IMG/VR virus record: IMGVR_UViG_3300027759_000362
Location: 1-27,036 of that record
DNA: 27,036 nt
From: a virus
Reading direction: 5' to 3' (one strand)
Position numbers and translations under genes: made by a program. Below are positions 21,058-27,036 of the stretch, piece by piece. The notes beneath the pieces are model-generated. The model was not told the origin of the DNA. It saw nothing but the letters and a program-made list of their open reading frames with translations, and made no database searches. Numbering within the stretch: position 1 is the stretch's first letter; each line of letters opens with the position of its first letter.

Positions 21058-21472
21058 CTTCTAATTCTGTTTCTGTTTCAGTGTTTAAATCTATATCCAA
21101 ATCATCTTCATCAAAATCAAAATACAAATTTTTAAGTTTATCTAAATCGGTTTTTTCGAAAGTTTGTTTCAATTCTTCTACAGTTTGTTTGAACAATCTC
21201 TCTTTCAATTCCCTCTCTTTATTCAACTTAATCAATTTACCTATTTTAACTAAGGTGACTGACATATCTCGTTCGTCAATTGGACAAACAAATGTAATAC
21301 CTTTTGAATTTGCATCTTCTACCGCAAATCCTATAACTTGTCCCTCTTCTACTATACTCTTTGGTATAGACCATTTTGATGGGAATTTCATATCAAAACT
21401 TAGATATGATTCCAATTTTCTTATTGAATGGACATATTCAATAAATGGTGCTATTTCTTTATAAAAACTCAT
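21011..21472 (-). CDS. Conserved hypothetical phage protein, 153 aa
   Basis: ATG 21472. Begins MSFYKEIAPFIEYVHSIRKL, then a beta region with GITFVCPIDERDMSVTLVKI (58-77), a coiled-coil helix (LIKLNKERELKERLFKQTVE...) and a strongly acidic tail rich in Asp/Glu/Thr from residue 115. The layout recurs in T4-like environmental phages in my memory; the function is unknown. The acidic tail overlaps the next gene. Starts 4 bases inside the end of the 62-aa membrane gene. Confidence 0.72.
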   Translation of the reverse strand: MSFYKEIAPFIEYVHSIRKLESYLSFDMKFPSKWSIPKSIVEEGQVIGFAVEDANSKGITFVCPIDERDMSVTLVKIGKLIKLNKERELKERLFKQTVEELKQTFEKTDLDKLKNLYFDFDEDDLDIDLNTETETELEDEHDEQESDAVELAQ

Positions 21473-21657
21473 TTTTGTATAAGATATGTTATTATATAAC
21501 TAATTGATACCCCTAATAGGATAAGTTCCCTGTTACTAAAGACCAATGGTTTTGGTTCTTTTTGTAACAGGGCGCTTAAAAACTTTGTGACATTTTTTAA
21601 TGACACTAATATTGTAAACACAAATATAAAAAGATATATCGTATCAATATTATGCAT
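21469..21657 (-). CDS. Small membrane protein, 62 aa
   Basis: Two hydrophobic segments, TIYLFIFVFTILVSL (6-20) and LILLGVSISYIITYLI (45-60), joined by a polar loop with basic residues. Overlaps the histone-like gene by 8 bases upstream and the next gene by 4 bases downstream. Could be a holin-like or other inner-membrane protein; there is no direct evidence. Confidence 0.6.
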   Translation of the reverse strand: MHNIDTIYLFIFVFTILVSLKNVTKFLSALLQKEPKPLVFSNRELILLGVSISYIITYLIQK

Positions 21658-21832
21658 CTTTCTCTGTCTTGTTGTGTTCTAAAACTTCACCTCTTAATTT
21701 TTGAAGTAAAGCTTTTAACTCCTGAGCTGACTTTCTAGCTCTCGTACCTGCACTTTTGTTCCCGCTAAAGAACTTTGTTGTATCTACCGAAAGTGTTTCA
21801 GTCAATACTTTAATTTGCTCTAATGTTTCCAT
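21650..21832 (-). CDS. Histone H1-like (Hc1 family) DNA-binding protein
   Basis: 60 aa. The core FFSGNKSAGTRARKSAQELK followed by ALLQKLRGEVLEHNK matches the Hc1 family pattern 'GNKxAGTRxRKxLQExKxLxQxLRxE' found in Bacteroidota and Chlamydiae. Basic patch plus helical C-terminus. It probably binds and condenses DNA; a phage copy may help package or protect the genome, or dampen host transcription. Its presence supports a Bacteroidota host. First of a tight overlapping string running left. Confidence 0.85.
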   Translation of the reverse strand: METLEQIKVLTETLSVDTTKFFSGNKSAGTRARKSAQELKALLQKLRGEVLEHNKTEKDA

Positions 21833-21912
21833 TTTCTAAAATTTATAATTGTTTATTTTTATAATACTTAAAAAGTAAGTTTTTTCTTTCTGGTGTAAAT
21901 AGAATCAAGGAT

Positions 21913-22371
21913 TTATTCAATATTTTTTTCCATCAATTTATATAATTCCGTCAATAAATCTAAATCTAATTTTGAAAAAGTGATATCGGTATCAAATATT
22001 TCAGTTAAAAACTTATCAATTGATTGTTTAACACTATCTTTTGATTGATTATAAAATGTATCCATAAAAAATGATTTGAAGTAATCTCTATGCTCTCCAT
22101 CCACCTTTATAATAATATTTTCTTTTCCGAAATTTTCAACCATTTTATTCCAACACCAATCAAAATGTAATTTATTATCATCATTAGATAAAAATATTTT
22201 GGTCTCAGAGACATTTTCTCCGAGATACGTGTCCGAAATTATTTTTGTTAGGGATTTGGAAATATCACCATACAATTCAATTTTTTCATAATTCATATTA
22301 TGAATATTGAACCATGTTATTACTTCGTCATGTGGTATTGGCTTAGTCATCCAAATAAAAAAATTCTCCAT
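21913..22371 (-). CDS. Conserved hypothetical phage protein, 152 aa
   Basis: Starts MENFFIWMTKPIPHDEVITW; the inner ATG at 22350 (MTKPIPHDEV) is a second candidate. Features: KPIPHDEVITWFNIHNMNYE near the start, a conserved-looking HFDWCWNKMVENF (69-81), then GEHRDYFKSFFMDTFY (92-107). I recall this combination from T4-like phages of uncultured hosts; function unknown. Its outer start codon and first codons lie in a terminator hairpin and its T run (22363-22394), so expression from read-through would be controlled. Confidence 0.75.
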   Translation of the reverse strand: MENFFIWMTKPIPHDEVITWFNIHNMNYEKIELYGDISKSLTKIISDTYLGENVSETKIFLSNDDNKLHFDWCWNKMVENFGKENIIIKVDGEHRDYFKSFFMDTFYNQSKDSVKQSIDKFLTEIFDTDITFSKLDLDLLTELYKLMEKNIE

Positions 22372-22394
22372 AGAGTTTTGTTTCTATGGAGAAT
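22363..22394 (-). terminator. Terminator hairpin overlapping the next gene's start codon
   Basis: Minus strand ATTCTCCATAG (22394-22384), 10-base loop, CTATGGAGAAT (22373-22363), 11 bp perfect, then TTTTTT. The ATG of the 152-aa gene (22371-22369) is in the 3' arm, and the T run encodes its Phe-Phe. Confidence 0.8.
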
Positions 22395-22423
22395 TATAAG
22401 ATAGTTTTATAAAATGTGAATTT

Positions 22424-24037
22424 TTATTGTGTTTTTCTGTTGTATGAAATCAAATTCTTCATTTTTTGAAGGTCTTCTTTAATAATTTTTGTCGCCTTAT
22501 CTTCAGTAGATTCTAATTGACTCATTATTTTGTTCGCCTTAGTTGTTGACCCTCCTTTAATACTTTTTAAAGAACCTGATTGTTTTTTATCACCAGCAAT
22601 ATCAACAGGAGCTATTGTTTTTTTATAGGTACCGTTCATTTGTTCCGCACCATATAAATTTTCATCAAAATTTTTCTTGAATCTGTCACCAACCTTTGTA
22701 CTTCTTTTTGAAACATTACCTAAAGCCTTACCATCTTTACTAGTAACTGCGTTACCGTTTTTAGAATCACCTTTAATTTGTTTTGTAATCATTTCATCAT
22801 CAGGTTTAATTTCATCATAAACAAGATTTGTCATACCAGGATAAGAGAAAGCCTCAATGTATTCTTCAACCGCATCTGATGGATGATACTTCATCTCATT
22901 ATGTTCTTTCTCCATGTCGTAGTTACTTTGAGGGAAATCGTCAGGATTTTCATTATAACTTCCTCCACCCATATACATATCTTTCATGTAATCTTTCATT
23001 TTCTTAACAACACTTTTGGCATAGTCGTCATTTTCTTTTTTACTTTCACCTTGAGCTTTCTTAGTTTTTTTCAAACCTTGTGGTTCTTTAACACTGAAGT
23101 TATTTTTTTCAGATGGGTCTTTAACAATTTGTTCTTTAACAATATTTTCAATCATGTCAATCAACTCATTTTCTGTCAAAGCCAATGTATCTTTACTTTC
23201 TTTAAGACCACCCAAAGTAAGTGCCATGTTTACTTGTTTCAATAATTTAGAATCAACCGCGGAAAGTTTTTTATCACCTTTAGCCTTAGCCATCAAATAT
23301 TTTTTAAGCGAATTTAATTTTGATTTTGGTATTTTGTCACCTTCAGGTATATTTAATTTCTTATGTAATGCACCTTTTTTCATATCAGTATCTTGAATCC
23401 ATTTATTTTTAGATTCATACATACCTTTGTTCCCACATTCATTACATTCACCTTCTTCCAAATCTTTAGCAATTCTAACTCTAAATGGTTTACCACCAAA
23501 TTTTTGTTGATACACATTAAATAACTTTTCACCGTCATTTGGCCCAAACCATCTTTGATTTTTACCATGTTTTGACATTAATGATGGGAAATCTTCAAAT
23601 TCCTCTTCTTCATAATCAAAATCAAAATCACCTGAATGTTGTCTATCAGATTGGTCAAACCAACCGTGTTCATCATCAAATGAACCAAACATTTTGTTTC
23701 TGATTTTATTTTTAATTTTATTGTCAGCCAAACCTTTACCAACATATGTTGGTTCGTTTTGAGACAGTTCTTCAGCTTCTTCCTCATCGTTGTAGAAAAA
23801 TTCTTCAACCTCTTTTTTGTGAGTTTTGGCATCTCTTAACTTTTTAAAATCTGCAGCAGTAATTTTACCTTTAGGTTCCGCAACATCAATCTTTGATTGA
23901 TTACCATGTAATTCTTCGTCCATATCAATTTCTTCCCATTGACCTTTTGTCTCTGTGATATGTTTAACTTTAGATTCAATTTCTTCATTAAGAATTTTTG
24001 AAACTAATTTATCAATATTTGTTTGAAAGTTCTTCAT
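22424..24037 (-). CDS. Acidic/lysine-rich protein with two cleavage-like motifs, possible scaffold or precursor
   Basis: 537 aa. Leader helix FQTNIDKLVSKILNEE has L-N-E|E at 16-19. A second tag-like helix, LTENELIDMIENIVKEQ, sits inside at 287-303, of the same form as the N-termini at 3699 and 2612. Other parts: an acidic region (80-150), a CNEC pair (198-201) with a following CG, a KGALHKKLNIPEGDKIPKSK segment (221-240) of a type recurrent in phage proteins, and a Lys/Gly-rich low-complexity C-terminus. Composition and multiple putative sites suggest a scaffold, core or precursor cut by the prohead protease, as T4 gp22 and internal proteins are. TATTTATA lies 14 bases upstream. Confidence 0.72.
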   Translation of the reverse strand: MKNFQTNIDKLVSKILNEEIESKVKHITETKGQWEEIDMDEELHGNQSKIDVAEPKGKITAADFKKLRDAKTHKKEVEEFFYNDEEEAEELSQNEPTYVGKGLADNKIKNKIRNKMFGSFDDEHGWFDQSDRQHSGDFDFDYEEEEFEDFPSLMSKHGKNQRWFGPNDGEKLFNVYQQKFGGKPFRVRIAKDLEEGECNECGNKGMYESKNKWIQDTDMKKGALHKKLNIPEGDKIPKSKLNSLKKYLMAKAKGDKKLSAVDSKLLKQVNMALTLGGLKESKDTLALTENELIDMIENIVKEQIVKDPSEKNNFSVKEPQGLKKTKKAQGESKKENDDYAKSVVKKMKDYMKDMYMGGGSYNENPDDFPQSNYDMEKEHNEMKYHPSDAVEEYIEAFSYPGMTNLVYDEIKPDDEMITKQIKGDSKNGNAVTSKDGKALGNVSKRSTKVGDRFKKNFDENLYGAEQMNGTYKKTIAPVDIAGDKKQSGSLKSIKGGSTTKANKIMSQLESTEDKATKIIKEDLQKMKNLISYNRKTQ

Positions 24038-24051
24038 CGTGTATTTTTTAT

Positions 24052-24059
24052 TATAAATA
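24052..24059 (-). promoter_or_regulatory. TATTTAT motif before the 537-aa gene
   Basis: Minus strand TATTTATA, 14 bases before ATG 24037, with surroundings nearly identical to 16822-16832 (ATATTTATAAT...TACAC). Confidence 0.5.
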
Positions 24060-24062
24060 TCT

Positions 24063-24869
24063 TTATTTTATTCTTTTACCTATATTTTCGTACTCATGTT
24101 CTAAAATAGTCATGATAACATCTTTACTGACACCAAGTTTCTTAGCAACATTATCAATTGCTTCTTTAACCGACTCATTCTTACTGATTTTCAAGTTATT
24201 AATATCTCCTTGATTACAATAAGGGAACTTAGTACATTTCTTTTTTATTTTAACAAATCCTCCACCAGGGTATTGAGTTTTTCTACTTGGACCCCAATCT
24301 TTCTTACTTGTTGATTTTGCCCACATAGACGGTGATTCATATGCACCCGATGAACCAGTAGTTGTTGCTTCTTTAGCTTCAACTTTATCAAATTCACTTT
24401 CTTTTAATTTCGGATTTTCAGCCCGACTTTTTTTCCAAAACTCATCATTACCACCAAAAACAGGTCCCGAATATGCACCTGAAGAACCTGAACCCGTTGC
24501 TTCTTTAGTTTCGGATTTATCTAATCTACTATATTTCTTCTTATTAATAAATGGGTCTTTATATGCCACATTTGGTGTACCAAAACTATATTTTGTCCTA
24601 TTGTCAGTATATTCCGCATTTTTTTTAAACTCCAAATAATCTTTGTCAACCATCAAATCTTTATTGAATTGGTCTTTAGCCGATTTTTTTAGTTTTTTAC
24701 TTTTAGATAAAAAAGTTTCGTACTCGTTATCGTCATCATCCACTTCCTCAGTGAAACCTGATTTATATTTATTTGCATCCATCATAGTGCTAGTATTGAT
24801 TTTAACATTTGGTTGAGTTGTAAATGCTTTATCAATAGCATTTTTAAATTCTTGTCCTGAACTTTTCAT
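24063..24869 (-). CDS. Hypothetical protein with repeated GSSGAY motifs, 268 aa
   Basis: ATG 24869 (MKSSGQEFKN) is preferred; the longer frame would overlap the preceding stop. Disordered-looking, Lys/Ser/Gly-rich. Two repeats: EATGSGSSGAYSGPVFGG (123-140) and EATTTGSSGAYESPSMW (167-183), each followed by a charged stretch with a Trp. Then KTQYPGGGFVKIKKKCTKFP (197-216), YCNQGDI, and a C-terminal helical bundle. This 'EAT-x-x-G-S-S-G-A-Y' pattern recurs in proteins of environmental T4-like phages in my memory. Two Cys (212, 218) may bind metal. Possibly a virion component, but unproven. Confidence 0.7.
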   Translation of the reverse strand: MKSSGQEFKNAIDKAFTTQPNVKINTSTMMDANKYKSGFTEEVDDDDNEYETFLSKSKKLKKSAKDQFNKDLMVDKDYLEFKKNAEYTDNRTKYSFGTPNVAYKDPFINKKKYSRLDKSETKEATGSGSSGAYSGPVFGGNDEFWKKSRAENPKLKESEFDKVEAKEATTTGSSGAYESPSMWAKSTSKKDWGPSRKTQYPGGGFVKIKKKCTKFPYCNQGDINNLKISKNESVKEAIDNVAKKLGVSKDVIMTILEHEYENIGKRIK

Positions 24870-24871
24870 AA

Positions 24872-25117
24872 TTAAGCGTTTTTTAATCTTGGTTCCCAAT
24901 AGCTACGATTTATCCACATAAATTGGTAGAATTCTCTAAACATTTTTAGGGTTATGTCTTTTACATCATCTTCTAGTTTACCTTTTTTGATTTCTTTTGA
25001 AATCTTATCCATTAACTTATCTTCGAATTGTTTGATGGTATTGTTTTCCATAAAGCTCTTTATTTCTTTACGAATTATGATTTCAATTTCTTTTTGTTCT
25101 GAACTTGTAAGTGCCAT
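24872..25117 (-). CDS. Conserved small helical phage protein, 81 aa
   Basis: ATG 25117. Reads MALTSSEQKEIEIIIRKEIK, then MENNTIKQFEDKLMDKI, SKEIKKGKLEDD and ITLKMFREFYQFMWINRSYW (54-73). Strongly helical, conserved in spirit with a protein of T4-like marine phages I remember. The Trp/Tyr-rich end suggests protein binding. One-base overlap with the upstream spanin-like gene and 2 bases from the GSSGAY gene, so all share a transcript. Confidence 0.75.
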   Translation of the reverse strand: MALTSSEQKEIEIIIRKEIKSFMENNTIKQFEDKLMDKISKEIKKGKLEDDVKDITLKMFREFYQFMWINRSYWEPRLKNA

Positions 25118-25530
25118 TATTTTATTATTAAGAAGAAGGTTAATGCCGCGACGGCAACACCAGATAAAACGGATGTAAATTTATTTTTGACTTTTTCTTT
25201 TTTTAGGTCCCACTCTACTTTTTTAGTGTGAGTTTCTAAAGTAGAATATTTTTGATTTTGAACATCAGCAATAACATTGTAGTTAGATTCTTTAACTCTC
25301 AATAGTGATATCACACTATCTTTCAGTTCAACCTTTTTCTCAGTTTCCAATAGTTGGTCTCCAACTAATTTCAATTGAGCTTTCGCGGAATCCCCACTCA
25401 TTAAATCTTTTATAATTAGTTTAACAACAGGTATTGGGAAACATTTTGTTGGTTGATTATTTGTATCTGTTTGAGAAAAAGCTGTCAATCTCAGGGTCAG
25501 TATACATATCAACACGAATAATTTCTTCAT
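25117..25530 (-). CDS. Exported coiled-coil protein with C-terminal membrane anchor, possible spanin component
   Basis: 137 aa. An N-terminal signal-like segment KKLFVLICILTLRLTAFSQ (2-20) is followed by a Gln/Asn-rich linker, a CFPIPVVKLIIKDLMSG segment, a long coiled coil (about 60-115) and a C-terminal hydrophobic helix VLSGVAVAALTFFLII (121-136). It overlaps the preceding gene by 74 bases in another frame, as spanin pairs often do. It lacks a clear lipobox, so it is not a classical o-spanin. Location next to an amidase supports a lysis function, but a structural role is possible. Confidence 0.65.
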   Translation of the reverse strand: MKKLFVLICILTLRLTAFSQTDTNNQPTKCFPIPVVKLIIKDLMSGDSAKAQLKLVGDQLLETEKKVELKDSVISLLRVKESNYNVIADVQNQKYSTLETHTKKVEWDLKKEKVKNKFTSVLSGVAVAALTFFLIIK

Positions 25531-25807
25531 GATATTTTTTTCCTGTTTTTTCTTTATTTGTTTTTATTTTTGATATGTCATTATCAATCTTATCATCTTC
25601 TTTATCAACACTATCTATTTTAGTTTCTAAAACAATTTGTTCTTTGTTGATTTGATTTACAATATTAGTTAATGAGTCAAGTTTAGATATGTCTTCTTTA
25701 CTCATAGTACTACCAGGTGTTAAAACAAAAATAACCCAATATAAAAGAAACAACCCACCCAAAAAGAGTAGAATTGTTTTATAATATTTTGTTATGAAAT
25801 TTTTCAT
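25457..25807 (-). CDS. Inner-membrane coiled-coil protein, i-spanin-like
   Basis: 116 aa. An N-terminal membrane anchor ILLFLGGLFLLYWVIFVL (12-29) is followed by a periplasmic coiled coil (36-90, repeated I-x-x-x-D/K patterns) and a YTDPEIDSFFSNRYK tail. This is the layout of Rz-type i-spanins. Overlap with the downstream exported gene (74 bases, other frame) is typical for spanin pairs. Two genes upstream lies the amidase, completing a plausible lysis cassette; no holin is recognised. Confidence 0.65.
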   Translation of the reverse strand: MKNFITKYYKTILLFLGGLFLLYWVIFVLTPGSTMSKEDISKLDSLTNIVNQINKEQIVLETKIDSVDKEDDKIDNDISKIKTNKEKTGKKYHEEIIRVDMYTDPEIDSFFSNRYK

Positions 25808-25808
25808 G

Positions 25809-26381
25809 TTATTCTGGTGATTCTTTAGTTTTCTTTCTGTTAGCTAAAACTTTACCCCATTTAGATTTAAACTTTTGGTAGAATTGTTGAAGTTTATTTA
25901 TACTATCTAAAAATTCTTCGTCAACTTTAATCATATCACCATTGATGTAGATTCCACTATTCTCTCCAATTGTGAGCGTAAAATCAATATCTTGGTCAAT
26001 AATTTTACCTGACCAATCAACATTGTTTTGATAAACATTCAATGTGTTGAAATCCGCCAAATCAGAAACTTCTTCCACAAATTCATCCATCGTTTCTTGG
26101 AAAGCAACTTTCTCATCTGTCGTGATATCTAAATCACCTCTGTCTTTACCATGTAAAGCCATGATACCACCAGATATCCTATACTTTTGTGTTTTATCTT
26201 TTGGAGAAGGAGTTTTATCCTCTTCTCTGTCATCTACCGCAGTTTCGTAATCCATGTCTTGGTCGATTCTACTTTGGACGCTTAGTGCCATGTTATCTTG
26301 AGTTTCTTGCTCAAATAACATTTTTGATTTTTTTAACAACGACTTAATTTCGTCGTATCTGTCGTTATGTAAATTGCCCAT
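25809..26381 (-). CDS. Hypothetical protein with capsid-targeting-like N-terminus, 190 aa
   Basis: Opens MGNLHNDRYDEIKSLLKKSK, then MLFEQETQDN, with cleavage-like L-F-E|Q at 22-25. The remainder is acidic, with DREEDKTPSPKDK as a linker (51-63) and a beta-rich middle (FTLTIGENSGIYINGDMIKV, near 133-152) and C-terminal helix. No recognised family. Starts within the end of the amidase gene (17-base overlap), and ends one base before the spanin-like gene. Confidence 0.68.
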   Translation of the reverse strand: MGNLHNDRYDEIKSLLKKSKMLFEQETQDNMALSVQSRIDQDMDYETAVDDREEDKTPSPKDKTQKYRISGGIMALHGKDRGDLDITTDEKVAFQETMDEFVEEVSDLADFNTLNVYQNNVDWSGKIIDQDIDFTLTIGENSGIYINGDMIKVDEEFLDSINKLQQFYQKFKSKWGKVLANRKKTKESPE

Positions 26382-26970
26382 GTTCTAATAATTTATTAAA
26401 AGTTTCAAAGTTAAAAGATGGATTTAAATCTGTGTATTTTGAATTGAAATTGCTTCTTGAAACAATCCCTTCAAATCCCTGAATACCATCAATTTTGGTA
26501 TTGTGGCCAACACAATTCTTTTTAATTCGGATTTCAGTTGTTAGGTGATAACATAATTCAGCAACAGTTTCAACCTGTTTGCTGTTATATGGTTCCCAAA
26601 AAAAGAAATCTCTCCATTTTTTCTCGTAAACCTGTTGATTATAAATACTCCCTTTCCAGTTAATATGATAATCTGTTAGAGGTTTCTTTTCTAACCAACC
26701 TAAATTTTCTAAACAGACGACAATTCCATTCCTATTTATATTGTCATCTTGAAAAAAATTGGTGTATCCGTCGTTGGTCAACAATTGTAATATCGTTCCA
26801 TTCTTAGTTATTACATAATTTGGAATCTTATCATAATTGGAATTACACCTAAATTCAAGGGAGGTTAAGTATTCCTCAACTTCCCTTGAAGTATGACATA
26901 AGATAATTTGTTTTTTCTTTTTCTGTTTACCTACTGATTTGAAATTTCCGTATTTTTCAATATTAAGCAT
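26365..26970 (-). CDS. N-acetylmuramoyl-L-alanine amidase-like endolysin (Amidase_2/PGRP fold)
   Basis: 201 aa. QIILCHTSREVEEY (21-34) provides the first zinc His (26), YVITKNGTILQLL (52-64) is the conserved strand-turn, NGIVVCLENLG (81-91) the core strand, and CVGHNTKIDG (153-162) the second His (156). The usual DPG near the third ligand is replaced by DLNPSF (181-186). It should cut the amide between MurNAc and L-Ala in peptidoglycan at lysis or, if virion-bound, at entry. No signal peptide, so a holin or other export would be needed. Ligand set is incomplete compared with canonical members, so activity is likely but not certain. Confidence 0.82.
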   Translation of the reverse strand: MLNIEKYGNFKSVGKQKKKKQIILCHTSREVEEYLTSLEFRCNSNYDKIPNYVITKNGTILQLLTNDGYTNFFQDDNINRNGIVVCLENLGWLEKKPLTDYHINWKGSIYNQQVYEKKWRDFFFWEPYNSKQVETVAELCYHLTTEIRIKKNCVGHNTKIDGIQGFEGIVSRSNFNSKYTDLNPSFNFETFNKLLEHGQFT

Positions 26971-27036
26971 CTCTTTTGGTGTAACTTAGGATTTTTTTCT
27001 CGGGGTCATCGTTTGTTGGTTCTTCTTGGATTTCTT
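26963..27036 (-). CDS. C-terminal end of an unidentified gene, cut by the window edge
   Basis: The final 23 codons (EIQEEPTNDDPEKKILSY, then TKRDA) are acidic and end at TAA 26963-26965, overlapping the amidase start by 8 bases. A coupled upstream gene in the lysis/structure operon is likely; the fragment is too short to name. Confidence 0.5.
   Translation of the reverse strand, partial: EIQEEPTNDDPEKKILSYTKRDA

Noticed and set aside
22883-23396. Plus-strand ORFs of 80-120 codons inside the 537-aa gene
   Set aside because: Antisense shadows in a Lys/Glu-rich gene, giving Phe/Ile/Leu-rich products with no motif.
24052-24059. Reading TATAAATA on the plus strand as a T4 late promoter facing right
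   Set aside because: No rightward gene follows; the downstream region is the end of a leftward gene. The motif is nearly symmetrical, so the leftward reading is preferred.
1-27036. CRISPR arrays, IS elements, tRNA genes, integrase or attachment sites
   Set aside because: None seen; the only exact repeats noticed are the 20-bp pair and the promoter modules near the left end.

Overview
The window looks like part of a large tailed-phage genome (or a closely related prophage) infecting a Bacteroidota, probably Flavobacteriia-like, host. The DNA is strongly AT-rich, genes overlap or abut, and most are short and unrecognised. Start codons lack Shine-Dalgarno sequences. The best promoters match the Bacteroidota housekeeping pattern TTTG-N20-TAnnTTTG. 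The small-protein repertoire, the DnaJ, the amidase and a set of N-terminal [LI]-x-E|Q/G/E signals like T4 gp21 prohead-protease sites suggest a T4-like myovirus lineage. No terminase, portal, capsid or tail gene lies in the window.

Left end (1-2600), all leftward: a partial gene; then about 1 kb without a convincing ORF, bounded by a strong promoter (1123-1154) and a terminator (123-152) and full of hairpins. I read this as one large structured RNA whose ends pair. Two small-to-medium hypothetical genes and a short promoter-terminator unit follow. Three promoters here are copies of one another.

2600-8730: an ECF-like sigma factor carrying a capsid-targeting-like N-terminus, DUF192 on the opposite strand, a peptidoglycan-binding-like protein with the same N-terminal signal, a ferritin/Dps-like protein, a TSPPY-type DNA methyltransferase, DUF3310, small hypotheticals, and a large acidic coiled-coil protein with a 'WCTA' domain and its own signal.

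8816-12340 is a rightward island: a GIY-YIG homing endonuclease, a 54-aa Cys-containing protein, a hypothetical, a zincin-like putative metalloprotease with a capsid-targeting-like N-terminus, and another hypothetical. 12336-20026 is leftward again: glutaredoxin and thioredoxin, a PcfJ-like protein, a protein with signal + WCTS domain + leucine-rich repeats, a D12-class (Dam-like) methyltransferase next to a ribbon-helix-helix/LAGLIDADG homing cassette, two tiny divergent genes, and a full DnaJ.

20029-27036: conserved small phage proteins, an Hc1 histone-like protein, a 537-aa acidic protein with two cleavage-like motifs, a protein with repeated GSSGAY motifs, two overlapping membrane/coiled-coil genes that look like spanins, another signal-bearing protein and a Zn-amidase endolysin.

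Taken together, three stories deserve attention: (i) the large structured RNA; (ii) a shared cleavable-looking N-terminal tag on at least seven proteins including a sigma factor and a putative metalloprotease, suggesting a cargo packaged in the capsid and delivered at infection; (iii) a recurring TATTTAT motif before those genes that could be the matching late promoter. All assignments are from reading the sequence and memory of families; no database search was run.
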